Shown here: piece by piece, positions 25,426 to 34,264 of the stretch | How positions within the stretch are numbered: position 1 is the stretch's first letter | Layout of the letters: each line of letters begins with the position of its first letter | NCBI GenBank assembly: GCA_021806345.1 | Contig: JAJZXP010000174.1 | Location: forward strand, 1-47,243 | Length of the DNA: 47,243 nucleotides | Direction: 5' to 3' | Source of the DNA: Thermoplasmata archaeon | GTDB lineage: Archaea; Thermoplasmatota; Thermoplasmata; Thermoplasmatales; Thermoplasmataceae | The notes under the pieces: model-generated | Database searches by the model: none | Told to the model about the DNA's origin: nothing | The model's input: the letters and a program-made list of their open reading frames with translations, nothing else | Program-made: the position numbers and the translations under genes

Positions 25426-26532
25426 TCATATGTAACTCAGATCGTCTGTAAACATCATGTTAATTGCCAATTTCTCATCTTCCCACCCGAAAATAAAGTC
25501 AGTGAGTTGGCTTCTGCCAGTAATAATGTAGTCTTTTGATTCAATACTGACTCTCCATGTCTCATTGGCTATTTGTGTAGCACTGAAATCCCATCCAAGC
25601 TTTTCCCTTACTATAGAATTCACAATTTCTTCCAAACCATTCACGTCCAGACACATAAGTGTTCCCTGAGCATACGATGAAGTTGTTGAAATGTTCAATT
25701 CCTTGCATAGGGAGATCAATTCCAAATCCTCTGTATTTACATTAAATTTGAGCCAGTCCCCTTCTAAATCCTTCAAAATAAAGCTTAATGATTCAATTAT
25801 TGCTTTTCTATTTCCTGCATATTCCATCACTTTTACGGTTCTCTCTTTTTTTTGCCTGTAAGCTACTACGTAAGCTTTAATCTCATTTGAACTTTTAACT
25901 TCATATAGTTCCATTACTGCAGACTCTCTCTTAAACCAGAGAGAATCAATCAGTATTTTTGATAAATCGGGAGTTCTGAAATATCTAAATTTTTCAAGTG
26001 CATAAAGTTTATGATATTCGAAACTTCTTTCTTTTCTATCAGATACACCAATTCTGACAGTTTTGAAATTGTTGAACTGGTTGATTTCTCCATTCAAGGT
26101 TCCAATTAATACCTTTCCGGTTTTTGCGCAGCCAATTTTTTTGTACAAATCAATTTCTCCAGATACCAAAAGAAGGTGAAATCCGTTATCCGTTTTATCC
26201 TTGACAACTTCCCTTATCACTTTAGTCGAAAGTCCCCTGTGGCGATATTCTGGGAGTGTAGAAACAGAACCTAAGGAGGCGACCTTTAAAGTATATCCAT
26301 TTAAATTGCACTTCCAATCAAATACGCTCGCTTGGCTTACAATTTTGCCATCCTCTTCTATGTAGTAAGTATTCCTCATATTTTCATCAGAAAAAAGATG
26401 TGGGAACTCTAATGCCATTCCCATATTCGATCCACTGCCGGGCCTGAAAACACTGTTTAGATTTGAAATAAGTTTGTCTCTCAGCTCTATTGTACCCTTT
26501 TTAACTTTATCCATATTAGATGCTAAAACCAA
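25426..26532 (-). CDS. GNAT acetyltransferase, Eis-like
   Basis: A 368-residue protein with an N-terminal GNAT domain. The acetyl-CoA loop is in VSTLPEYRHRGLSTKVIREV (about residues 93-112), where R-x-x-G-L-S is the pyrophosphate-binding motif A, and GFHLLLVSGEIDLYKKIG is the following motif B. The long C-terminal part (second GNAT-like and sterol-carrier-like regions) matches the Eis/COG4552 group of acetyltransferases in length. It would acetylate an amine on a small molecule or protein; the substrate is unknown. The start can be the TTG/GTG or ATG near 26532-26517; the exact codon is uncertain. Confidence 0.75.
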   Translation of the reverse strand: MVLASNMDKVKKGTIELRDKLISNLNSVFRPGSGSNMGMALEFPHLFSDENMRNTYYIEEDGKIVSQASVFDWKCNLNGYTLKVASLGSVSTLPEYRHRGLSTKVIREVVKDKTDNGFHLLLVSGEIDLYKKIGCAKTGKVLIGTLNGEINQFNNFKTVRIGVSDRKERSFEYHKLYALEKFRYFRTPDLSKILIDSLWFKRESAVMELYEVKSSNEIKAYVVAYRQKKERTVKVMEYAGNRKAIIESLSFILKDLEGDWLKFNVNTEDLELISLCKELNISTTSSYAQGTLMCLDVNGLEEIVNSIVREKLGWDFSATQIANETWRVSIESKDYIITGRSQLTDFIFGWEDEKLAINMMFTDDLSYI

Positions 26533-26607
26533 CTGTCCTTATTTGATTTATGGCAATATATCGAATATTAACAAAAAGATGTATTATGTTGGATTGGATA
26601 TTCATTA

Positions 26608-27339
26608 ATGAAAAAAGAATTTGCAATCGTTACGGGGTCTTCGGGAGGACTTGGTCAGGAAATCGCAAATGAATTATCCAATGATGGATGGAAAATAGTA
26701 CTTCACTATAACAAGAACTCTGAAAGTGCATCCAATATTAAAAAGAAATTAAGGGATGCTGGCACTGAAGTCGTTAAGATCCAAGCAGATTTGTCAAATG
26801 AGTCAGGAATTAAGATGTTGTTTAATACGATTCATTCAAATGGGATAATTGCCAATGGTCTTGTCAATAATTCCGGAATTGCAAAACATGTTCCGTTTAA
26901 AAAACTTGAAGAAAACATTTGGTCTGAGGTAGAAAAAATCAATCTGATGGCCCCTGTTCTGCTTACGAGCTATTTTTCTAGGAACACCCAGGAAGGGAAT
27001 GTAGTGAATATTAGTTCAGCGGCAGGGATAAGATCTGGTTTTTCATCTGTATCCTACGAATCCTCAAAGGCTGCATTGATTCACGCAACTAGATCTATGG
27101 CAATTTCTCTAGCTCCAAGAATAAGGGTGAATGCAGTAGCTCCCGGATTTGTCAAGACAGATCTGAACCGGCATCGACTGGAAGATGAAAAAACACTAAA
27201 TATGATTCTTAGCAGAACACCACTTCAACGTCTGGGAACTGGTGCTGAGGTTTCAAGAACTGTTAAATTTCTAATGTCCGATGATTCCTCTTTTATTACC
27301 GGCGAGACGATAGTCGTGGATGGTGGAATCTCACTTTAG
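26608..27339 (+). CDS. Short-chain dehydrogenase/reductase, FabG-like
   Basis: A 243-residue classical SDR. It shows the NAD(P) motif TGSSGGLG (residues 8-15), NNSG in place of the usual NNAG, the catalytic Ser in NISSAAG, and Y-E-S-S-K (SYESSKAAL). VNAVAPGFVKTD and the end FITGETIVVDGG are standard for 3-oxoacyl-ACP-reductase-like enzymes. It would interconvert a ketone and alcohol with NAD(P)H in the cytoplasm. Archaea do not need FabG for fatty acid elongation, so the substrate is probably a sugar or a small ketone. No operon partner is visible. Confidence 0.87.
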   Translation: MKKEFAIVTGSSGGLGQEIANELSNDGWKIVLHYNKNSESASNIKKKLRDAGTEVVKIQADLSNESGIKMLFNTIHSNGIIANGLVNNSGIAKHVPFKKLEENIWSEVEKINLMAPVLLTSYFSRNTQEGNVVNISSAAGIRSGFSSVSYESSKAALIHATRSMAISLAPRIRVNAVAPGFVKTDLNRHRLEDEKTLNMILSRTPLQRLGTGAEVSRTVKFLMSDDSSFITGETIVVDGGISL

Positions 27340-27426
27340 TTCGAAATCTCAATATACGAAAATATTAAAAATTTTTCTAATTCTAAGATATGTTCTGCTT
27401 AAAACTTTCTTTAAATACGTTGAATT

Positions 27427-27473
27427 ATGACCCCCTCTTCTATAAATATACTATAGATTAAAGTATAGGTCAT
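27427..27473 (+). promoter_or_regulatory. Promoter of the ABC transporter operon with two concentric inverted repeats
   Basis: The outer repeat is ATGACC (27427-27432) and GGTCAT (27468-27473), and the inner is TCTATA (27439-27444) and TATAGA (27452-27457). Both are perfect and share nearly the same centre (27448-27450). The inner repeat contains the A/T-rich TATA-like core. The outer arms are about four helical turns apart. It lies 41 bases before the ATG. A regulator binding here would block the TATA element; the TrmB-family gene in the same cluster is the obvious candidate. Confidence 0.5.
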
Positions 27474-27513
27474 TGACAAAACATTAAATACCCTACTTTG
27501 GCTAATTTACCTA

Positions 27514-29370
27514 ATGAAAGACCTTAGTAATAGAAGTAAGATAGCAATAGCAATTGGGCTGACATTGGTAATGGTTTTGTCCGGGGCTACATTTTTGGCA
27601 ACATCAAATGCCGGATTTAAGCCCAGTAGTGTAGCTAACAGCTATACAGCATCCAGTTCAAATAACTCCACCCTTTATTTAACTGGAGGACCTTCGCCGG
27701 CCTACGTAGATAATTTCAATCCATTTAATATTTGGTCCGAGCCTACGGGAATTATGGGCATGATGTTTGAGCCACTTCTCCAAATTAACACATACAATGG
27801 AACAGTAATACCATGGTTGGCAACAGGTTATACCTTCAGTAAAGGTGGATTATATCTCAATATGACATTGAGGCATAACGTCACTTATACTAATGGACAG
27901 CCTTTTAACGCATACGATGTTCAATACGTCTTTAATCTTGAAAAATCAGTAATAGGAGAATGGGGTGCAGTTCGTTACATAAATGCCACTGGTCCCTATT
28001 CTGTATCGTTCAAGTTCTATTCTCCCACAACAAATTACCTTTTCTACATAGGATGCAATGCCATGTTCCCAACAAATCAAACATGGGAAAAGACAACAAA
28101 CAGCAACGGTGTCCTCGTTCCTCAGAGTGCAATTGTAACAAACCCAATAGGAACAGGTCCGTATATGATTCAGTCATTCAGTCCACAAAAAATAGTGCTG
28201 GTCAGGAATCCTCATTACTGGCAACCCGGACTCCCAAAGATGGGAAGACTGGTATACAATGATTATACAAGCGGAAATGCAGCAACTCTTGCACTTGCAG
28301 AAGGTAAGTTGGATTGGGCTTCTTGTTTCGCTCCGAATCTGACCCAGTTATATGTTGCAAACAATCCAAAATACAACCATTACTGGTTCCCATCTGGACA
28401 GACTGTTACACTTATGGTAAACGACCTGGCACCATTCCTCAACAGTAGTTATGTAAGACAGGCAATGAGCATGGCAATAAACAGGACTGCAATATGCCAG
28501 ATTGGTGAATACGGTTTCGAAAAGCCTGCAAATGCGGCAATGCTGCTGAAACAACAGATGAACGAATTGAACAGTGGAAATCTTAAGCAAGCAACAAGTC
28601 TTGCGACATACAACGTAAGTGCAGCGTTGAGTTTGCTGGAAAGTCACGGATTTAAGATGTCATCATCTGGAAAGTTGGAATACTCCAATGGAACACTGGT
28701 GCCCTCAATTTCCCTGATGTCAGTTTCAGGGTATGCCGACTGGGATACAGATATAACTATAATTGCATCCGAATTAAAAGCAATAGGTCTTACTGTAACG
28801 ACGACAACACCAACAGGCAGTGTTCTTGCAAGCGATATTTCAACGGGTTCATACCAGTTGGCCCTTGATACAGTGTCAGGAATAGGTCCTAACGCATGGT
28901 ACGATTACGGTGGAATGGTAGGATCAGTTACACCAGTAGGTAAGACTGCATATGTAAATGAGGAAAGGTGGAATGTCTCTTCGACATTCATGTCTGCATT
29001 CAACAATTTTACACTTACCGGAAACACAACTCTCCAGAGGAACTACGAGAATGTAATGGCTTCACAGTGGATGAACAGTATGCCGGTTATTTCTCTCGTT
29101 TACTCGGGTGACTGGTTTGAATATGTTAACAGTTCCATAGGAGGATGGCCAAGTGCAGCTAATCCGTACTGGATCCCCATGCCGTGGTATCCGCACCCTG
29201 CTGAATTCGTAGTACTTCACCTATATCCATTGACAACATCCCATTCTTCCCCGGCAGGAATAAGCGCATTAACATACGACTTTATTGGAATAGTCCTGGT
29301 TGCAGCAGTAGCTGGAGCCTTAGCATTCACATACGTTAGAAAAAAGAAGAAGATGCAGAGTAATGAATAA
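27514..29370 (+). CDS. ABC transporter substrate-binding protein, family 5 (Opp/Dpp/cellobiose type)
   Basis: A 618-residue binding protein. It starts with a basic region and hydrophobic stretch (residues about 9-28) for export, then the family-5 body with YTFSKGGLYLNMTLRHNVTY, NGQPFNAYDVQYVFN and IGTGPYMIQSF. The end has a Ser/Thr-containing stretch and one membrane helix (FIGIVLVAAVAGALAF) followed by RKKKK, a C-terminal anchor as seen in Sulfolobales and Thermoplasmatales Opp-type receptors. It would present an oligosaccharide or peptide to the permease on the outside of the membrane. The GH1 gene downstream suggests a beta-glucoside ligand, as for the Sulfolobus cellobiose system. Confidence 0.9.
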   Translation: MKDLSNRSKIAIAIGLTLVMVLSGATFLATSNAGFKPSSVANSYTASSSNNSTLYLTGGPSPAYVDNFNPFNIWSEPTGIMGMMFEPLLQINTYNGTVIPWLATGYTFSKGGLYLNMTLRHNVTYTNGQPFNAYDVQYVFNLEKSVIGEWGAVRYINATGPYSVSFKFYSPTTNYLFYIGCNAMFPTNQTWEKTTNSNGVLVPQSAIVTNPIGTGPYMIQSFSPQKIVLVRNPHYWQPGLPKMGRLVYNDYTSGNAATLALAEGKLDWASCFAPNLTQLYVANNPKYNHYWFPSGQTVTLMVNDLAPFLNSSYVRQAMSMAINRTAICQIGEYGFEKPANAAMLLKQQMNELNSGNLKQATSLATYNVSAALSLLESHGFKMSSSGKLEYSNGTLVPSISLMSVSGYADWDTDITIIASELKAIGLTVTTTTPTGSVLASDISTGSYQLALDTVSGIGPNAWYDYGGMVGSVTPVGKTAYVNEERWNVSSTFMSAFNNFTLTGNTTLQRNYENVMASQWMNSMPVISLVYSGDWFEYVNSSIGGWPSAANPYWIPMPWYPHPAEFVVLHLYPLTTSHSSPAGISALTYDFIGIVLVAAVAGALAFTYVRKKKKMQSNE

Positions 29371-29396
29371 ATTCATCCTGCATATTCGGTGATTGA

Positions 29397-30404
29397 ATGG
29401 GATTTCCAATTAAATATATTTTTAAAAAGTTATCAGTTTTTTTTGGTGTTTTTTTTGGGGCTCTTACCCTCAATTTTATTCTTCCAAGATTAATTCCCGG
29501 GGACCCTGCTGAAATAGTTTATGAAGACCTTCTCAGAGTATCCGGAGGGACGATCAACATTGCGTATCTAGGTCAACTGGAAGCTGAATATGGAATATCT
29601 ACGAAAACTCCGATCTGGGTTCAGTACTACACATACCTTGCAGATCTTTTCCACGGAAATTTAGGTCTATCCATTGCGTATTATCCTACACCTGTTTCTA
29701 CAATATTGAAAGAAGCTCTTCCATGGACTCTTTTTCTCGTGATTGCCTCTATCTCAATTTCCTTCTTTGTTGGAAACAGGCTTGGGCGTTACGCCGGTAT
29801 CAATAGAAATACAAGGAGAGATTTGGCAATTGACCTGTTTTCAATGTTCATGGCATCATTTCCTGCCTTTGTGTTAGCCTTCTTGATGCTGGACATATTT
29901 GCAGTGTATGGAAAACTTTTTCCTCTTGGAGGGGCATATTCATCAAGTGTTAATATGGGATTCAATATGCCTTTTATTATCAGCACTCTTTACCACGCTT
30001 TTTTACCGGTAGCCACAATTTTCTTAACTTCCCTTGGGGGGTGGGTTTTGGGCATGCGTAACAATATAATTCCCAATGTGAACAGTGATTACATTGCATT
30101 TGCCCAAAATTTGGGTATGACGAATGATCAGATCAAATCCATCGCATACAGGAATGCACTGCTTCCAAATCTGACTGGATTCTCAATGTCAATTGGTTTA
30201 TCAATGAGCGGAGTTATTATAGAAGAAGCAATATTTTCTTACCCTGGGGTTGGGATGTTTATGATTACAGCAATAGTAGACTTGGATTACCCTCTTCTTC
30301 AGGGGATATTCCTTATGGTTATAATTGCTGTTCTTGTAGGCAATCTTATAGTCGATATTCTTTATGGCTTCCTTGATCCAAGAATTAAGCAAGAGGGTGA
30401 TTAA
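29397..30404 (+). CDS. ABC transporter permease, DppB-like
   Basis: A 335-residue inner-membrane permease with six hydrophobic segments and the DppB/OppB layout: N-terminal helix with FFGALTLNFILPRLIPGDPAE, then the EAA-type cytoplasmic loop (YIAFAQNLGMTNDQIKSIAYRNALLPNL) that contacts the ATPase. A GGTGAT ribosome site precedes the ATG by three bases in the 26-base gap after the receptor gene. It forms one half of the translocation channel with the next gene product. Confidence 0.9.
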   Translation: MGFPIKYIFKKLSVFFGVFFGALTLNFILPRLIPGDPAEIVYEDLLRVSGGTINIAYLGQLEAEYGISTKTPIWVQYYTYLADLFHGNLGLSIAYYPTPVSTILKEALPWTLFLVIASISISFFVGNRLGRYAGINRNTRRDLAIDLFSMFMASFPAFVLAFLMLDIFAVYGKLFPLGGAYSSSVNMGFNMPFIISTLYHAFLPVATIFLTSLGGWVLGMRNNIIPNVNSDYIAFAQNLGMTNDQIKSIAYRNALLPNLTGFSMSIGLSMSGVIIEEAIFSYPGVGMFMITAIVDLDYPLLQGIFLMVIIAVLVGNLIVDILYGFLDPRIKQEGD

Positions 30405-30406
30405 TT

Positions 30407-31372
30407 TTGGTGGAAGTTTCAGAGGACTATAAGAACTCAATAGACAGTAAGAAAAATAATTTCAAATTACTGCTAAATAAAATGTTAAAACCGCTAAAGA
30501 TTTTGTTTGAGAACAACAAATCCAAAGTGGGATTTATTATGCTCACGGCCATGATTGCATTTGCAATTTTTGGAATTTTCTATCAACCTTATCCACCAAA
30601 TGCCTATTTATTTAAAAGATCGCTGAAACCGTCTATGGCACATCTATTGGGAACAACCGGCTATGGACAGGATGTGTTTTCGCAATTGCTTGCGGGAGCT
30701 GCTCCCACACTGATGGTTGGTTTTTCAGTTGGAGTACTGGGAACCCTAATATCTGTTTTTGTGGGAATAGTTTCCGGGTTTGCTTCAAAGAGATTGAATG
30801 AGTTCATTAATGGAATAGTCAACATTTTTCTGGTGATTCCCGGCGTTCTTCTAATAATGCTATTTGGGTCGTACTTTTTGGGACTAAAGGAAAATTTGGG
30901 TTATCTTCCAACAGTGATTATTCTGGTGGTTACTGGATGGGCATTTGGGGCAAGGACTTTCAGGTCTGTAACTTTGTCAGTATCAAAGAGGGATTATATT
31001 CTCTCTTCGCTGCTTATTGGTGAAAAAAGAATCTCAATCATTTTTCGGCAGATCATAAAATCGATTCTGCCAGTTATAGTTTCAAATTTCTTCTTCACGG
31101 CGATGTATGGGACAATGGGTCTGACGTTCGTGGAGTATCTTGGAGTTGGAAATCTGCAGCAGGTCAATTGGGGAACCATGCTGTACTGGGCGATAAACAA
31201 CGAGGCATATCTTTATTCAGAATGGTGGTGGATCCTTCCTCCTGCAATTCTTATTTCAATGCTAATGTTCTCATTTACTCTGCTTAACTTTGGTTTGGAT
31301 CAGATAGCAAACCCAGCACTCAGGGTATTTAAAAAGAAAAAAACAAGGGGTAAAAAAAATGAGTCTAATTGA
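30407..31372 (+). CDS. ABC transporter permease, DppC-like
   Basis: A 321-residue permease with a cytoplasmic N-terminus, then about six hydrophobic segments, including the LLGTTGYGQDVFSQLLAGA motif typical of DppC/OppC, and an EAA loop near RDYILSSLLIGEKRISIIFRQ. The start is a TTG at 30407 or GTG at 30410, both after a GGGTGAT ribosome site. There is no gap to dppB beyond two bases. It is the partner channel subunit and ends overlapping the next gene by 14 bases. Confidence 0.88.
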   Translation: MVEVSEDYKNSIDSKKNNFKLLLNKMLKPLKILFENNKSKVGFIMLTAMIAFAIFGIFYQPYPPNAYLFKRSLKPSMAHLLGTTGYGQDVFSQLLAGAAPTLMVGFSVGVLGTLISVFVGIVSGFASKRLNEFINGIVNIFLVIPGVLLIMLFGSYFLGLKENLGYLPTVIILVVTGWAFGARTFRSVTLSVSKRDYILSSLLIGEKRISIIFRQIIKSILPVIVSNFFFTAMYGTMGLTFVEYLGVGNLQQVNWGTMLYWAINNEAYLYSEWWWILPPAILISMLMFSFTLLNFGLDQIANPALRVFKKKKTRGKKNESN

Positions 31373-32153
31373 AACCAGAAATCTGTATAAGGAATTTAAC
31401 ATGGTCAGGGGATTTCTTAAGAGTGATAAGATTCATGCGCTTAGTGACGTCAATATCAAGCTGGAACAAGATGAAATAATTGGAGTTGTAGGAGCCAGTG
31501 GAAGTGGCAAAAGCACACTTGCCAGACTACTCGTTCTTCTGTATAGACCAACCTCTGGTGAAATCATCTTCCATGATGAAGATGTGGCAAATATTAAGGG
31601 AAAGGAATTGAGAAAGTACAGGTCGAACATTCAAATGGTATTTCAAGACCCTTATGCCTCGCTAGATCCCTTCCATAATGTGGACTGGCACATTCGAAGA
31701 CCCTTGATCATTTCAAAGTACAGTGGCAACATCTCAGAAAGAATTAATGAACTTTTAAGCTTAGTCAAGTTAGATCCACCGGAAATTTATCGATATAAAT
31801 TTCCACATGAGATGTCAGGAGGTCAGAGGCAACGGGTGTATATGGCCAGAGCCTTGGCAATGGACCCAAAAATACTCATTGCTGATGAACCAGTCTCCAT
31901 GCTGGATGTTTCCTTAAGGGTTGAAATTCTTGACCTGCTCTTGACAATAAAAAGGAACATGAATATAGGTATTATCTACATCACACATGATCTCAATACA
32001 GTGAGTATGGTAACTGATAGGATATATGTTCTAAATAACGGAAGGGTCGTGGAAAGTGGTTATACTTCAGATATAATGAAAAACCCAACAGATCAGTACA
32101 CTAGAAAATTGATTTCTGCAGCTCCTGATCCTTACAAGAAGATTGAGGTTTGA
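31359..32153 (+). CDS. ABC transporter ATP-binding protein, OppF/DppF-like
   Basis: A 264-residue ATPase. Walker A is GASGSGKST (residues about 46-54), the Q-loop is in QMVFQDPYASLDP, the signature MSGGQRQRV and Walker B ILIADEP follow, then THD with the switch His. The C-terminus is short and lacks the oligopeptide-transporter tail that the next subunit has, a pattern common in OppF. It powers transport together with the next protein. Its ATG lies 14 bases inside the DppC gene. Confidence 0.92.
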   Translation: MSLIETRNLYKEFNMVRGFLKSDKIHALSDVNIKLEQDEIIGVVGASGSGKSTLARLLVLLYRPTSGEIIFHDEDVANIKGKELRKYRSNIQMVFQDPYASLDPFHNVDWHIRRPLIISKYSGNISERINELLSLVKLDPPEIYRYKFPHEMSGGQRQRVYMARALAMDPKILIADEPVSMLDVSLRVEILDLLLTIKRNMNIGIIYITHDLNTVSMVTDRIYVLNNGRVVESGYTSDIMKNPTDQYTRKLISAAPDPYKKIEV

Positions 32154-32159
32154 TATTAA

Positions 32160-33134
32160 ATGGCTTATTTATTAGAAATAAAGGACTTGACAATTGGATA
32201 TAACTGGGAGAATGGTTTCAGTACAGTCGTAAATCATTTCAATCTTTCAATTGAAGAGGGCACAATTTACGGAATAGCTGGAGAATCTGGTTCGGGGAAG
32301 AGCACAATGGCACAGGCAGTGTATCATTCTCTAAAATATCCAGGTGAGGTTAAGTCCGGCGAGGTATTATACAAAGGCACAGACATTTTCAAATTGAAGC
32401 CAAATGAACTGAGGAAACTCAGGGCAAATGAAATGTCATTTGTTCCACAGGCTGCTATGAACGCCCTGAACCCTGTCAAGAGGATAGGAGACCAGTTCGG
32501 AGACATAATGATTGCACACGGCAAGAATCCTCTAAAACACATGGAAGAAGTATCGGATGTATTGAGTATGGTACGATTGGATCCTAAAATAATACTGGAC
32601 GCATATCCACATGAACTGAGTGGAGGTATGAGGCAGAGGACAGTTATTGCAATGGCATTGGTCCTCAATCCAGAATTTGTAATCCTTGACGAGCCAACTA
32701 CAGGCCTGGATGTACTGGTAGAACATGACATTCTGGTAGACCTGAAAAGAATCCAAAGGAACAGAAAATTCTCAATGCTCATGATCACACACGATCTCTC
32801 AGTTTTATACGAGATCTCGGACAAGATAGGCATGATGTACGCAGGGGAATTAACCGAATTCGGGTCAAGAGAAGATATGCTGGATAATCCTGCCCATCCT
32901 TACAATTATCTACTACTGAAATCTATTCCACGGATAGGACAGGGGAGGTATGAAGGAATAAAACTGAAGGGAAGTCCGGGCAACTATGAGGATAATTTTT
33001 CAGGATGCCAGTTTATCAAAAGATGTCCATATAGCGTTGGTGAATGTGAAATTACAACTCCCCGACTGAGATTATCGGAAGAAAAGGATCATTTTACCAG
33101 ATGTTTGAGATATCCCGCTTTTAAAAACATTTAA
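32160..33134 (+). CDS. ABC transporter ATP-binding protein, OppD/DppD-like
   Basis: A 324-residue ATPase with Walker A GESGSGKST, Q-loop VPQAAMNALNP, signature LSGGMRQRT and Walker B FVILDEP. The C-terminal 60 residues form the oligopeptide/dipeptide transporter tail (HPYNYLLLKSIPRIG and a Cys-rich RCPYSVGECEI region with a later Cys), where OppD-like subunits can bind an iron-sulfur cluster. It completes the transporter. It starts six bases after the stop of the OppF-like gene. Confidence 0.92.
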   Translation: MAYLLEIKDLTIGYNWENGFSTVVNHFNLSIEEGTIYGIAGESGSGKSTMAQAVYHSLKYPGEVKSGEVLYKGTDIFKLKPNELRKLRANEMSFVPQAAMNALNPVKRIGDQFGDIMIAHGKNPLKHMEEVSDVLSMVRLDPKIILDAYPHELSGGMRQRTVIAMALVLNPEFVILDEPTTGLDVLVEHDILVDLKRIQRNRKFSMLMITHDLSVLYEISDKIGMMYAGELTEFGSREDMLDNPAHPYNYLLLKSIPRIGQGRYEGIKLKGSPGNYEDNFSGCQFIKRCPYSVGECEITTPRLRLSEEKDHFTRCLRYPAFKNI

Positions 33135-33144
33135 AAGAATTTAA

Positions 33145-33176
33145 ATATGGCAACTATTTTTATATTTTCGCCATAT
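33145..33176 (+). promoter_or_regulatory. Inverted repeat around the TATA box of the trmB-like gene
   Basis: ATATGGC (33145-33151) and GCCATAT (33170-33176) are perfect 7-base inverted arms, 18 bases apart, flanking the TTTTTATATTTT core. The GTG start at 33182 follows at leaderless spacing. This is a plausible autoregulatory operator. Its arms differ in sequence from those of the ABC promoter. Confidence 0.5.
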
Positions 33177-33181
33177 CGCAT

Positions 33182-34216
33182 GTGATAAAAGTGCCAGAGG
33201 ATATTTTCGAGAATTTAGAGCGGATAGGATTCAGTAAGTATGAGATCAGAATTTACGAGGCACTTCTTCTGAAGGGTTCAATGAACTCCACACAGATAGT
33301 AAAAGAAACTGGAATCCCGCAACCGAGGGTTTATGATTTATTCAGCTCTATGCAAAAGAAAGGATTCATAGAAAGTAGTTTTGGTAAGAAGAAAATGTAC
33401 AAGGCCATTTCTATAGCCACGATCATGGAAAGGGAGCAGAAGTGGATCGAAAATTATCGTATAACTCTTGAAAGACATGTCAGAAATAGAAAATCCTTCA
33501 ACAGGAGAAATCAATCAACATTCATTTCTATGATTGAGGGTGAGGAAAACATTACCGAAAAAATGAAGGATCTTATTGAAAACACAAAGGATGAACTCAT
33601 CCTATCAGTTGATTACGAGAGATATATGATCTTGCTACCTCTCATCAAGCATCTATCTGCAAAGAACGCAACAATCTGCATAATAGTTTTCCTTTCGGGT
33701 TCTCAGAGTCTAAATACAGAAATTAACTGCAATTGCTTCATAAGAACAATGAAGGGAAAACCCGTTCTATTGATCATCTCAGACAGAGAGTCATCCATAA
33801 TGGGAATCGAATCCAAGTCAAGAAAGGATGAGATTGCACTTTATCTAGAGGAAGATAACTTTATTCATGTAGTTTCATATTATTTTAATCAATCACTATG
33901 GAAATATGCCGACATTTTCATAGATAAAATAGAAAGGGAGAGCATCAGGTTCAGAACAATCTGGCTTGCCTGCGATATTATAGAATTTTACCTTCTCCAC
34001 AAGTATAAATTAAACTGCTATCTTGAAGGTTATCTACTCGAAGAGAAGGTTGTGCTGGAAGGGAAAATTGAGAAGGTTGAAAAGATTCCATTTGTAAGGA
34101 ATACGTTCTTTATACAGTCCAAAGGGAAGAAATACTCAGTTGGAGGAAAAACATCATCAATTGAGGACATCAAAATGAGCTATCTTGAAATAAGGGCTCA
34201 TTTACTACAGGAATGA
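33182..34216 (+). CDS. TrmB-family sugar-responsive transcriptional regulator
   Basis: A 344-residue regulator. Residues about 10-75 hold the TrmB winged helix (FSKYEIRIYEALLLKGSMNS, then IPQPRVYDLFSSMQKKGFIE). Next is a short coiled-coil (about 80-100) and a C-terminal effector domain of some 240 residues, as in full-length TrmB proteins that bind maltose, trehalose or other sugars. The start is GTG; the nearby ATG at 33180 runs straight into a stop. Placement between the transporter genes and the GH1 gene suggests it controls this cluster in response to the imported sugar. Confidence 0.85.
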   Translation: MIKVPEDIFENLERIGFSKYEIRIYEALLLKGSMNSTQIVKETGIPQPRVYDLFSSMQKKGFIESSFGKKKMYKAISIATIMEREQKWIENYRITLERHVRNRKSFNRRNQSTFISMIEGEENITEKMKDLIENTKDELILSVDYERYMILLPLIKHLSAKNATICIIVFLSGSQSLNTEINCNCFIRTMKGKPVLLIISDRESSIMGIESKSRKDEIALYLEEDNFIHVVSYYFNQSLWKYADIFIDKIERESIRFRTIWLACDIIEFYLLHKYKLNCYLEGYLLEEKVVLEGKIEKVEKIPFVRNTFFIQSKGKKYSVGGKTSSIEDIKMSYLEIRAHLLQE

Positions 34217-34264
34217 GTATAACGGCCCATAAAAAGTTAAAATAACAAAGTTAAATGAAAAGCC

